The translations under genes were made by a program, and so were the position numbers. From Morinoia aosen (Eukaryota > Arthropoda > Malacostraca > Amphipoda > Talitridae): DNA of 64,000 bases. Shown here one piece after another: positions 1 through 11,700 of this stretch. Below the pieces are notes generated by a model that worked only from the letters and a program-made list of their open reading frames with translations, was not told the DNA's origin and did no database searches. Within the stretch, counting starts at the first letter, position 1; the number at the start of each line of letters is the position of its first letter. The DNA lies in NCBI GenBank assembly GCA_030386875.1, contig CM059575.1, positions 40,268,859 through 40,332,858 on the forward strand, read 5' to 3'.

Positions 1-149
1 TGAAGTGAATTGACTGTTTGTTTTAAAAGGTCTGCTACAGGAACTAAAAAAAGCTGAGAAGTGTTTTCATTGGTCGGTTTTTGCATAAAATGAGAATAGT
101 TGACTGAACTAATCTCATTCTAAGCAAAAACTGACGAATGAAAAACACT

Positions 150-233
150 TGTCAGAAGTGGGATTCGAACCCACGCCTGGAGAACCAGACTGCGACCTGA
201 ACGCAGCGCCTTAGACCGCTCGGCCATCCTGAC
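150..233 (-). tRNA. tRNA-Leu (anticodon CAG), copy 1
   Basis: Reads leucine at CUG codons. On the minus strand the 84-nt gene folds as a type II tRNA: a 7-bp acceptor stem (GTCAGGA with TTCTGAC, one G-T pair), a CTGCG/CGCAG anticodon stem closing the 7-nt loop TTCAGGT (anticodon CAG), a long variable arm TCTGG/CCAGG, and a T arm with the loop TTCGAAT. The discriminator base is A, as usual for tRNA-Leu. No intron is present. Just downstream on the minus strand is a T5 run (plus 141-145), the expected RNA polymerase III terminator. A second identical copy lies about 480 bp away on the same strand. I see no arm mismatches that would suggest a pseudogene. Confidence 0.95.
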
Positions 234-627
234 TCCTTTATTCTTCACAATGAGGGAAATTTATTTACGTGTTTATTTTGAAACTCGAATGTTACGTATT
301 TTGTGGTTTTAGTGAAGTAGCCAAAATGTATTTAATGACAGCTGTCTAAATAATTAATCAAAAGTTTACATGATAGAGCTACAGAGTAAAGATTGGCCAA
401 ACATTCAAGTTACCTTCTGAAAACAAATATGTAATGAAGTATACGAGTTTCGAAATCAATACTTCCAATTAGGTGCAGAAATGTTATGTGACCACTTCAG
501 GTGGGTAAATGTACGGTCAACAAAATTCTGTTCAACACACACACACATCGTCCTCGTGATATCTCTTCGCCTGAACTGAAACCAAACAGTATCATCTCAG
601 ACATGGAAATGCGCATCGAAAAACCTC
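234..627. other. Spacer between tRNA genes, nothing recognised
   Basis: This AT-rich spacer shows no coding signal. It holds a short (CA)n tract near 537-546. The open frame at 501-692 is a shadow of the second tRNA gene. Confidence 0.6.
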
Positions 628-711
628 TGTCAGAAGTGGGATTCGAACCCACGCCTGGAGAACCAGACTGCGACCTGAACGCAGCGCCTTAGACCGCTCG
701 GCCATCCTGAC
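628..711 (-). tRNA. tRNA-Leu (anticodon CAG), copy 2
   Basis: This 84-nt minus-strand gene is base-for-base identical to the copy at 150-233, with the same acceptor stem, CAG anticodon, long variable arm and T loop. A T5 run follows on the minus strand (plus 619-623), again fitting a Pol III terminator. Flanking sequence on both sides differs from copy 1, so the duplication is either old with the gene held by selection or gene conversion, or came by short-segment duplication. Both copies look functional. Confidence 0.95.
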
Positions 712-792
712 TCTCAAGTTATTAGGAAAAATGGTAAAATTATTTAGGCCTAAACATTGATTTCGAAACTCGCATGCTTTGCCTCACATGGG

Positions 793-819
793 TTAAACAA
801 TTTAAACAATTTAAACAAT
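793..819 (-). repeat. 3' tail repeat of the downstream LINE, 9 bp x 3
   Basis: Three exact copies of the 9-mer TTAAACAAT (plus strand) lie downstream, on the minus strand, of the LINE coding region ending at 1191. L2/CR1-type LINEs end in short 3' microsatellites instead of poly(A), so this is a candidate element end. The 370 bases in between would be the 3' UTR. No target duplication was found to prove it. Confidence 0.45.
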
Positions 820-1190
820 TTATTTACCACAGGTGATACAGAGATAAAATGTTTCTTAAGTCTAGTACAATGGTCAAATTTGAGTATAGCTACCTGTTGG
901 CCCGAATAAGTTCAGTGACTTCTAGGGCATCCTACCATCAAGGTTAGTCTTAGGAGTACAATAATGTTTAACCTAATTCACTTAAACTAGAGACGCATTA
1001 GACTGATCAATGAGATAATTAACTCGAAATTAGATACTTCATTTCACAATATAGTTCATATGGACTAGATTTAACAGTATATTCGACAAACGATCCAAGA
1101 ACAGACTGAAGATCGGCGAAATTAACCAAGGCAAATTACATTATTAGGACCAGTTATGTAGGGAACAAGGTTTGACTCTGTGATCTACGA

Positions 1191-4100
1191 CTAGTAATCT
1201 GATAGGAAGTGAGACTCAAGATTTTTTTTGAATACCTTATAAGAATTACTTTCACGGATCTCCGCAGGTATTGAGTTCCAAGTTTTAGTTCCAACGAAGA
1301 GGATACTGTGTTGTGACCGAGCCTTTGAGTAATAAGGAAGCATGAATTTACTTCTATTTCGGGTTAAATGGTCGTGATGACCAGTTTGCGCAGTTAATAG
1401 TTGTTTTAGGCTATTGTCGCCATCATTTGTTAATGTTTTGTAAATGAAATTGCAAATGGAGATTTTGTAGAGATCCGAGAGCTTAAGTATTCGTAAATTT
1501 TTGAATGAGTCATTTGTGTGAGCATTATATTCTAGATTCTTTACCGCTCTTATGGCTCTTTTTTGCAGGGTAAAAATTTTGTTGGTTTTATTTTTATCAG
1601 TTCCGTGCCATGCTTCTATTCCGTATTGCAAGTATGGTGAAATGAGCGTTCAGTAGAGCATTTGTAAGGCTGTTTCAGGCAGGAAATTTTTAACTTTATT
1701 TAGGATTCCGATAGATTTTGATAATTTAGAACTAATACGAGCGATGTGCTCTTTAAAGGATAGATGTTTGTCTATTATGATGCCCAGGAATTTACTCGAG
1801 TTGGTTTCTCCGATTTCACCTTCGCCAATTTGAATGCGTGGGAGAGATATATTTTTCTTGTATGAGAATGTAATATATTTTGTTTTATCGATATTAAGGC
1901 TTATTTTATTAGCTTTAAGCCACAATGAAACCTTATGAAGTTCATTATTTATACGCTCCGCCATCCTAGCGGGATTTTGGTCTGGAAGGACCGCAGAAAG
2001 GGTACTGTCATCGGCAAAAAGTATGAATTTGAAGAATGATGTAGATTTAATGATATCATTGATAAAAATTAGAAATAGGAGAGGCCCAAGGACAGATCCT
2101 TGTGGAACTCCCTGGCTAATTGTCTGTGGGTCTGATTTTGCGTCGTCAATGACAACGTATTGTTTCCGATTTGCTAAGTATGATCTGAACCAATCATGGG
2201 CAGCCCCTCGAATGCCATAACAATGTAGTTTCGAGAGTAATACGTTATGGTCCACACAATCGAATGCTTTTAAAAAGTCAAGAAATACGGATAAAACAAG
2301 CTTTCCTTCATCTATATTAGAATAAAGGTATTGCAAATGATTTAATTCAGCTTGTGTCGTAGATTTCTTAGAACGAAAACCGTATTGTTTGGCGTAGAGG
2401 AAAGATTTTTGTTCAAAATACGAATACACTTTTTTATACACAATTTTCTCGAATATTTTGCTAATAATTGGTAGTACAGAGATATGTCTATAATTGTTAA
2501 TGCAGTTTTTATCACCATTTTTAAAAATAGGGGTGACTCTCGCAATTTTGAGATAGTTGGGAAGATACCTTGAGAAAGGGATTGGTTGATAATATAAGGT
2601 ATGCACGGTGCTATTGTATCAGCTATAGCCTTAAGAACTTTAGCCGAAAAATTTTTCAATTCACTTGATTTATTTTTCAAGTTGTTTATGCACGTAATTA
2701 CATCGGAGGGATTAGTTGGCGTGAAAAAGAAAGAGTTAGGTTCACGGACATGGTCCATGTACTGCAAGTGGTCTCTGGGTTCACTGAAGACACTATCGGC
2801 TATATTTTTTCCTATGTTTACAAAAAAGTTGTTAAACACAGTTGCAATATCTTTTTTCTCGTGGTATTTTACATTTTCGTGAACGACGGACTCAATTGTT
2901 TTCGTAGTATTATTATTCGGTTTATAGCATGAATTAAGCAGGCGCCAAGTTTTTTTAATATCAGTTTTGTATTCAGTAAATTTGCGCGTGAAGTAGTCTC
3001 GTTTTGAGGTTCGTATTTGATTTGTCACATGATTCCTGAATCTGTTATACGTTACTTTAGATATTCGCCCTTCGTATAGTAAGGCTAGGTACGCTTGACG
3101 TTTCTTTATATTGATCACGATATCTTCAGTAATCCCGGGCTTTTGTTTATTTTTCGGCGTACTTGTGCGGGTGATTATTGGACAACACTGGTTATATGCG
3201 GTCGTTATAATTTCAGTTAAATTTAGTAGTGCTTCATCAATGTTTATCGCATTACTGTTCCATTCGTAGATGTTTAATGATGGCATTAATTCTTCTAGAA
3301 CAGTTCGCATTGTTCCCAAGTTGTATTCGTTTACACAACGAAATGAATAAGTATCAGCCTGTGGGCTGGTACAAGGATTATAGACATTTTTCTTGATGAG
3401 AAACACCGGGAAATGGTCAGATAAGTCAGAAATTATTATTCCTTTAAGAAAATCAGTCGGATCTAACATAAAAATATTATCGAGTAACGTAGCCGATTCA
3501 GAAGCAACACGTGTAGGTTTCGTGATGATTGGAAGGAAGGAGCTAGACTGAAAAACATTTATGAAGTTTGAGATTTGCTCACAGCTATCATCTTGTAGAA
3601 GATCGTAGTTGAAATTCCCTCAGATTATTATGTCATTATATAGAGACTTGTTGAACTGAGATATTATGCTTTGAAGCTCGTTCAGGAAAGAGACGTTACA
3701 AGCTGTTGGGGGCCTATATACTGTCCCAAGCACAATCCGTTTATCATTTTTTGTTAGTTCTATAAATAAAGTCTAAATATGTTCACGATTCATAGTTGCA
3801 CTTAAAATGACTTTCGAAGATATATGTTTAGATATGTACGTACTGATGCTACCACCACGTTTGTTACTACGGAGTGAATGATGGCTATAATAATTTTGAA
3901 TTTGAATCAGGTCTTTAGATGAGTCATCTAGCCAACTTTCGGTGAAACTGAGAATATCAAAATTGCTGTTCAGCTCAGTGATAGTACAAGATATTTCATC
4001 TATTTTCGGATAAATGGATCTACAGTTCCAACATAATAGAGAAAAATCGTTACAGGTCTTCCTCATCGATTCATTGAATTTTTTAATATTTAGGTATTTA

Positions 4101-4192
4101 CAGTTTCCAGTTTCATTTAGGTTTGGGTGCAGTCTATTCAAATGATTGAGATCTGGATCAATATTGTCGAATATGTCAACATGGTCAGTCAT
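1191..4192 (-). pseudogene. Decayed CR1/L2-like LINE: endonuclease and reverse transcriptase
   Basis: ORF2 of a non-LTR retrotransposon, which would nick target DNA and reverse-transcribe its own RNA. From 4192 downward comes an APE-type endonuclease N-terminus (LLCWNCRSI, then FTESWLDD), a linker, and the reverse transcriptase with NYRHISVLPIISKIFEK, FLDFLKAFDCVDH, QGVPQGSVLGPLLFLIFIND and the catalytic FADDS. A C-terminal tail follows (LQKRAIRAV...FKNLRILKLSDLY), as in CR1/L2/Daphne-like elements. Breaks: a TAG at 3773-3775, a TGA at 3620-3622, a frameshift near 2545-2560, and a TGA at 1647-1649. Both TGAs sit where family members have Trp, as simple TGG-to-TGA changes. The 5' end and ORF1 were not found. 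The clade is uncertain between CR1, L2 and Daphne. Confidence 0.88.
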
Positions 4193-5628
4193 TAGAATTA
4201 AGAGACAGTAAGTAAAATGTAACGTAAAAATAAAAATGATAAAAACTACAGGATCAAGGTAAAAATAAGGACATTCCTACTTATAATTTAATTAAAAAAA
4301 GAGAAACCAAAAATATACAGAGATTATTAGTCTAAATTGTCTAAAACCTAATATGATTTCATAAGGAGAGCGCAAATTCAGTTCATGAGCAGGAACATTA
4401 GGGATCATAAATGGCAAATAATGTAGTTACAAAGCTGTCGTACCAGTGGTTTCCGCATATAACACTTATAAGATGTAGCAAGGACGAAATGGATTTAAAA
4501 ACGAAGTGACAGTGAAGTTATTTATGGAATTTAAAAATCTTGACTATCTAAATTATTCACAGATTTAGAAACATATAAACGAGTTAAGTCTGAGCAGCAA
4601 GTTCGGTATGAGCATTCGATAAAAAGGAGAAAAGAAAGAAATTGAAAAACAATTTAGTAATTGAAAAACAATTTAGTAAGCAGCAAAACAAGGCTGCAAG
4701 GTCGACGTGGATGCCTTGAAGAGGCAAACGTAATTCAATCAAAAATCAAGAAGAAAACATGTGGACAGATATCAAAATAATATTAAACTCAATACGTCAG
4801 TCCAAAAAAATACTAATCACGAATCATTTCCTCTGAGGACTTGCCGACATGTTGCAACAAGTACTTGTCTAGTTCTTCAGGTGTAGTTTCGAGAAAGTGC
4901 TTAAAATGTTATAAATGGCCGACTGAAGGCCAGTATTTAAAATAATGTCGTGTGAACGTTCGCAATTCCGAAATGTTCCACATAAATTTTAAAAAATCAA
5001 TTCCACTTTTCACTAACTTGGAACGAAGCTAAATAAAATATAGACTTATTTTGTACGACGCAAGTTTAACATTCGTAAGCTCAAAAATATTTTTTTACCC
5101 AAGAGTTCGGAATTTTATGGTTATGAGACTCTAAACAAAAAAGAAACTCGAATAATAAATTATCAACCAGTGGGAAGTTTTACCTCTAAAATCTTACGGT
5201 AACGGATTGAGTTCATGTAGTGTTTTTAAACTATTTTCATCACAGTGAATAGTTTTTGCAGCTCACGAATATGTTAAAAAGATTTTGATTTGAAATGTAT
5301 TACGCTATAACTGAAGTTTAACTGTGCATGTGTTGTTAGTTGGACTTGACCAATTACAAGGTTTACATTTTTTGCCAGGGCTGACGACTTCAGTCGTTGA
5401 GTTAATGTGCAGATAAGATTAGATTAGTTAGTTTAAGCCTCCATAACTGCCAAAAACCAGTCTTAAGGGAGGAAAGATAAAGGCCCCATTTTAATGAATT
5501 ATAAGTTAGTTTCCACGTCCCTTACCACAACAAACATGTTCAAAGAGAGGAAGGATAAAAGCACCCTTAATATGGAATTGAAGGAGCACGGAATCTATGC
5601 ACTAGGTGTGTTCCCATGTCACAGCGGC
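4193..5628. other. No gene recognised; holds a 19-bp tandem duplication
   Basis: This AT-rich stretch has no supported ORF. It may include the unrecognised 5' part of the LINE to its left. Positions 4641-4678 are two perfect copies of ATTGAAAAACAATTTAGTA. Confidence 0.5.
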
Positions 5629-5631
5629 TAA

Positions 5632-6133
5632 AGGCTTGTTGACACGGACAGTGGGCGAGCGCTTCATCACTGAAGAGAGGCTCAAACCCCGCCCATTTTC
5701 TCTCGTTTCAGACTGAATGGAGCACTAAACAACAGTGTGTCTAGGTTTGGTCTTCGTCGAGCTATCCAATGCTTTCCAGTGCCATTTGAGATGCTGAACG
5801 TGTATGGTGTGTCGTCTCTGCTCCCTGCCTACACGTTCTCTTGGAAAATTGGCGCTTAGCTGCCAAAAACGGACTTTTTTAAGCCAACGCTTCACCCACA
5901 TTTTCCTCATTCGTTTTTGTTTCCTCTTTATAGCCGGGATAACTGATAAAGATTGAAAGCGCCATTGCCTGTCGCAGAGCCACCTTCGTACGTTCTCTCT
6001 CTACCGCTGCTAGGAGCAGACTGAGGATTTTACTTAGAACAGCGCTGCACCTCTGTCATGGTCCGTGTGGACACACTGACTCCACCACGTACTCGTGATG
6101 AAGTGCTCACCCACTGTCCTTGTCAACAGGCCT
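5632..6133. mobile_element. Foldback MITE, long form (copy A)
   Basis: A 502-bp non-coding element with roughly 40-bp terminal inverted repeats. The left end begins AGGCTTGTTGACACGGAC; the right end in reverse complement begins AGGCCTGTTGACAAGGAC, and the match runs on through the GAGCxCTTCATCAC segment with few mismatches. It is flanked by TAA on both sides (5629-5631 and 6134-6136), a 3-bp target duplication like that of PIF/Harbinger elements. Interior motifs (GAAGAGAGGC and CCCCGCCCA) match the neighbouring copy at 6137, so they belong to one family. No transposase is encoded. Confidence 0.8.
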
Positions 6134-6136
6134 TAA

Positions 6137-6402
6137 AGGCCTGTTTACACGATCATCGAGTGCGCGCGTGAGCAGTGTAGAGAGCCACAAGCCCTGTCTA
6201 CTTTATTTCGCTTCAGGCTCATTTACTGCTGAATAACAATGCGGACCATGCTCGTTTCATGGCGTTGGCCAGAGCTTGTCAGTATAATTACAGCCACACT
6301 GTTTTTGAACAAGTAAATGCTCCTGAAGCGAAAGCAAGTGGGCGGGGCTTGCGCCTCTCTTCACTGCTCACGCGCGCACTCGATGATCGTGTAAACAGGC
6401 CT
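6137..6402. mobile_element. Foldback MITE, short form (copy B)
   Basis: A 266-bp element whose two halves are nearly reverse complements. Both ends read AGGCCTGTTTACACGATC inward and then share GAGTGCGCGCGTGAGCAGTG. TAA flanks it on both sides (6134-6136 and 6403-6405), and the left TAA is shared with copy A, so one inserted beside the other at the same target triplet. It has no coding capacity. The near-complete palindrome predicts a stable hairpin. A close relative lies at 17691-17952. Confidence 0.88.
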
Positions 6403-6405
6403 TAA

Positions 6406-6806
6406 TGCCACGCAACTCACTAGTGTCAAGAGAGCGCCAGGCTACGAGGAGAGGATTACAGCCCTCGACAGGGGGAGAGGAAGAAGGTGAGAAATTAGAG
6501 AGGAAAGGTACATAGAAAGAGAGAAATAGGAAATAGAGAGGGTTCTTCATACTCTGTATTTGCTCGATCGACATGGGGATAATAACAACCAACTGAAAGA
6601 TTACCACCAGTTAATTTAAAGTAAACACGTGAGTAAAAGAAAATCCTCGTGAATGAGCGCCCCACCTCGCACAGCCCCATAATGAATACAAGATCCCCAC
6701 AATAATTCACCGACACAGGGTCGACCACAGCAGAACATGAGATTTAAGATGCCATATCTAGTCACCACATTATAATTCCCCCTCCAAGCACACAGTCAAG
6801 GAAGAG
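6406..6806. other. No gene recognised
   Basis: A purine-rich plus strand (GAGAGA tracts near 6480-6540) with no supported ORF. It directly precedes the first long direct repeat. Confidence 0.5.
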
Positions 6807-8787
6807 TGTTACGGAACGTTTCTCGGTCAGAGCACGTAACGCAGGGGGACTCGAAACCCCCGACAGCAAGAGAGAGAAAAATAAAGATATGAAATACACA
6901 GTCTGAGAGTTGGACAGAAAGGTAGGAAATTAACAGTGTTTAATTGGTGTGTACTCCGCGAATACCGAGTTGACAAGCATGGGGAGAATAACAAACTTTG
7001 AAAGATTAAAACACATTTATTTTTGAGATGAACACGTGGATATGTGCACAAGGCATTTAGACAGAATTGACATGAGAGAGCACAACTGCGTTAATGACAG
7101 GTACGCACATTTCTACCGCCATTAAACTTTAAACACGACATGATATAAATGTGATGCTTACCGAGAATTCAAGTTACCAATACTCCATCGCCGACAACAA
7201 TTTACGCATCCACAAAATTGCAGGTTCCACAAGCAACACAAAGCACAATATTTGCGAGAATAACATATCACGATTTAACCTGGACTTGTAACAAGGTGTC
7301 GAATTATATGAAGCGCCGCACCATTCACAACGTGAATTCGAACCTCGACTAAATAAACACAGGAGACCGATTGCCTATAATTTAGATGATTTTGCGCGAT
7401 ACTTTGAAAAGCACTTTTCTGGGTGCTGTTCTACATTTTGAAATTGAACTGCTATCACCACCTTAAAGAGCTCTCACAACCATAAAACACTCGCCCTTTT
7501 AATAATAAGTGATTCACTGATAGATATTCACTGCCGATGTGCTATCGTTCACTGCTGATCTCCTTCGTCGTTGCTTAGAATTCGCAGCTGCCCTGGTGCC
7601 TGGAATTTCTTAAGAGTTTCGTTCAGCCCAGGATTCCTTGAAGCGTTGGTGAGCCAATTCACTGTAGTTGGTGCGTTGATCTTCGCATTGTTGGTGAACG
7701 GACTTAACTGTTGACATTCGCAATGTTAGCGATTGCGTGGCTCCAAATCTTGATGCTGAAGTTGCCTGTGAGTTCGGCCCCGATGCAAAGATATTTGAAT
7801 GCTCTCGGTTGAATCTCTGACGCGTTTACACATGACGACCACCGATGCGAGGCTGGTTTGCTTCGATCAGGTTTCTTTTGTAAGACGGTGCTTCAACGGT
7901 TGCCGACGTCCAACGTTGTTTCTTGCACTTCGAATTGTTAACTTTGCTCCAACATTCAGATTGCAGTTTGGTAGAAGGCAAGCCGGCGCTTGCCGACCTG
8001 CTATGTGGTGCACCCTCAGACGTCGTGCGCCTCCTCTCACGTGCGTCCAAAAATCCTCCCGAGGCTTCATCTTCCCTCCTTATAAGTGTTTCGCTTCCTT
8101 CCTTCGAGATGGATCCAGATCATTCCATTCTACAGAGGCAGCATCTGCATTCTGATTGGCGGAATCCTTGTTTGTTCTGACGTCTGGGACTCCCGTTGGT
8201 GTGTGCTCAGACACACCTTCTTGCGTCATTCCTTTCACGAGCGGTGATTCGCTCAGGTCGTGTGGGCCTCTGTTCCTACGTCACGTCATCCTCTTGCTCT
8301 CCGTAGCCTCGCCTGGTGTGCGCCTTGTGTTGAGTGTGTGCCTGTGTGTGTGTTGATGTGCGTCGTGTTTTTTGTGTTTTTCTTGTGTGTGAGAGTCGTT
8401 TACGATGCCTGCGCTCGCAGTTCTGGTGGTGTGCTGGCCGCAACACGGTTGGCATTGATTAATGTTGGCTCTTGAGCCCGGGAAATATGATACACACCTC
8501 TACTCCAGCTCAGCTTTTCTTATGTCGAGCTAGCCCTTGCGATATCGCCAAAACAACCGCTGCTTGTTTTCGACAGAACAGTGAAGAATTGAACTTACAC
8601 ACACGGGTTAACTTTGGTTGCTATATTCTCACGCTCAAGAATACCAGTGATAACGGTTTTTTGACTTTTCCTAAAGTGAAGTATTTTCCCAAAAACATTT
8701 TACGAGCATGTTTCCCCAAAAAATATTTTACGAGAGTATTTCTTAATAATTCCCAAAAACATTTTATGAGAGTAGTATTTCCTGACA
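6807..8787. repeat. Long direct repeat, copy 1 (LTR-like)
   Basis: This copy pairs with 13531-15509. I counted roughly 15-20 differences over 1.98 kb, mostly single substitutions plus a 2-base indel near 6942. It includes GT-rich low-complexity sequence near 8330-8400. ORFs such as 7799-8155 recur in both copies but match no family I know and overlap equally long ORFs on the other strand. Confidence 0.9.
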
Positions 8788-11700
8788 ATACCCTCTTCGC
8801 CCCAGAAAAATTTGGGCCAACTTGCAAAGTTGGTTCGAATTTTTAACCGTTAATTTCAATTATAACCGTGACGTACCCCTTACATTAAAAATCTAGAAAA
8901 TGTTCACCTCCCTTTTTGAATCCCTTCGCTTTTCCCGACACCAAAATATCCTTACATATCACCTCATGATTTACCTTCTTGCAACACGCCGATGTTGACG
9001 CATTCATAAAAAATGTTCATCAATACCTGAGACACACTAAATAATTGAAATGCACATTTCTTATACACATTATTGTAGTACGCAAACAGAAAAGAACACA
9101 GTAAAGATACCGCACATATCCGACAACTTGAACGCATAAAATAAAACACACACGACATCTTATTATTCTCGACTTGCTCTCGGCCAATTCATCGACATAG
9201 ATAAACATATAAATTAGAGATCGAAAAATAGGCGAATTTGGTACAAGCAGATACATCCTTTCGGCATTCTCGGTTGCAATGCACCTAAAAACAATATTTA
9301 AAAATGGAGGTGATTTTCCAACCTCAACTCTTTTTTCTTCATCATTTTATTTCATCCTGTGTCTCAAAATTTGACGTATTCTCCTGGACAAAACTTGCTG
9401 TTGCTCCTCCAATGCGCCTAGCTACAGCTTTTTGTTGTTCTTCTTGTGACGTGCTACTGCTCTTCGGCTTGCTACTGATCCTGGGGAGGGCCCCCTCCTG
9501 AGAATCGAAGTATGCTGAAGCTTTTCCATTAAAAAAATTCATCCTTGGCGTCGCGTGAACTCTTTGAAAATTCCGTAGATCCTCGTTGCGTCAATTCGCG
9601 GACAAATTCTGTAGATTACTGCGTCAATGCGCGTTGGACTCCCACGTAGGAGCTCGTCAGCTCTTTCATAATTGCAAAAAATGAAGCACATTTCTTTGCG
9701 AAGACCGTCAAGTTCGGTGTCCGTCCGCTCGTCGACTAGCGTGACATTAACCCCTGAGGTTCGCATTAAAAATTGCTAAGATTAACTTCCGTAAAATACG
9801 CGTTTAATTGTCTAACCTGGTAAGTTTGTACTCGAGAGACAGCGCATTACTTGGTTGATCCACGTAAGAATTGTTTCCTCGGTTTCCTTCAAAATCTGCC
9901 CTGAGTGAGGCGGAAGTGAGATCATCCAGGAGTTTCCTACATTCCTACATAAATTAGTTACTTTCCGGTATCCTCAACCAATTCTAGATAAAAGCCGAAA
10001 TTCGTTCGACGGTGTCACTAATCAGTCAAATCACCTAAATATTTCGAAGATAAACATTCTTGCACATGACGTACGAACTAGCAGGAGATTTACCAGGTAG
10101 GCCGAAATCCCGAATACGCACCAATATAATAAAATGCATATATAAATTGGGTATTGTCAAGGCGTCGAACTTTACGTCATACTCTGCCGCGAAGGCTTTT
10201 CTAACGATCCGACATTGTGACAACACCGACACACAAAAAATGCAGAAATAGACAAAATGTAGTGTTAACAACCCGTCAGACTTCGCGTCGCACTATGCCG
10301 ATAAACCTCTTCTGACGATCTGACTTTGCGTTAACACTGACACACAAAAATGTAAAAAAATAGATATGACATAAAATTCTATCTGATTCTCAGCCCCCAG
10401 AGTCAGTGCAGCACATTTAAATGATTCCACCTTGCCACAAGATTATATAAACATTCACACAAATATTGTACGCTAAATCGGGAGATTTACCAATTAGGCT
10501 GAAATCCCTAACGCACTTAATATAAAAACCAATTAGGCTGAAATCCCTAACGCACTTAATATAAAAATGTATACACAATGTGTCATCACTCTGTCAGACT
10601 TTACATCATACTTTTGCTGAGAACAGCCGTTCTGATGATCTAACATCCTGATAACACACACAAAAATGCAAAAATGACATGATTATTCACCTAATTCTCA
10701 GTCTTTGAGACATTGCACAATTGTTATTCAATGATGTCATTTTCTTCGTCGTCCTTCAATTTCAACGCATTTAATTCAATGCTACTGATAACATTTAATA
10801 TACATTCTTTCCTTGTTCTCACAACATCCTACATTCTTGCGTTCCTTAATACCACACCAGAGTCATGACCACATCAGCTTCAACGTTTCGCCACAATTTC
10901 TTAGTTGCGTGAGCTATCCATAAAGCAATAAAAATTCCGACCGATGCTCTCGGCTGCACGGTGTACCTCTCTTACATACATTCTCAATGAAGATTTCACT
11001 TGTACACTCCAGTCGTAATTCATTTTCAATTTTTACGCTATAATTAATGCGTCTGCAGAAATTACACTCCATCTCGAAATATTGAGCATTTTCGTTGTAG
11101 AAAATAAACATATTCTGATGAAGCTGATAAGTACATCCTAATTATGCAAACACACTCTCGCCATCAATTAAAGATTGACTTTCAACTACTGACGAAACGG
11201 TTCACACAATTTGATTAAAGTTACTGCCTAATCATGTTAAATTCAAAGCATTATCGTTTGTTTCTGCTCCTCCAATCTCGTACTCAAACACAGATGGCTC
11301 GTTAATTTGAATTACTTTGTTGATCAGGTAAAATTAATTCTCATGAACCAGTCTGAAATCCGCGCACGAACGAAAGAGAAAGCGTAGACAAATACGAGGA
11401 ATGCATTATAAAAAATCCGAAAAATATTCTGTAGAATTCTCAGGGATGTTCCATTCCACCGATATAAATTTATATTAAACACCAGGTAAATTACCTTTAT
11501 ACGACAAGTAAATCCTCCTGTTCAGGGAGACAATAATCCCAGGCGTACGCAGGAAATATTCATCTCTCACACGAGGCAATACTTTTACTTTGCGATAAAA
11601 TACGAGGTTGAATACCACTCGAGAAATTGCGTAGTATTTCTTCAAAATCTACACAACTCTATCTCTTTCGCTGTAGTTGAATTCAGTGTCAGTAAGACAT

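Noticed and set aside
501-692. 63-codon plus-strand ORF
   Set aside because: It runs antisense through the second tRNA-Leu gene; no independent support.
7799-8155. 118-codon ORF repeated at 14521-14841
   Set aside because: It recurs only because the surrounding 1.98-kb repeat is duplicated, overlaps equally long frames on the other strand, and resembles no family.
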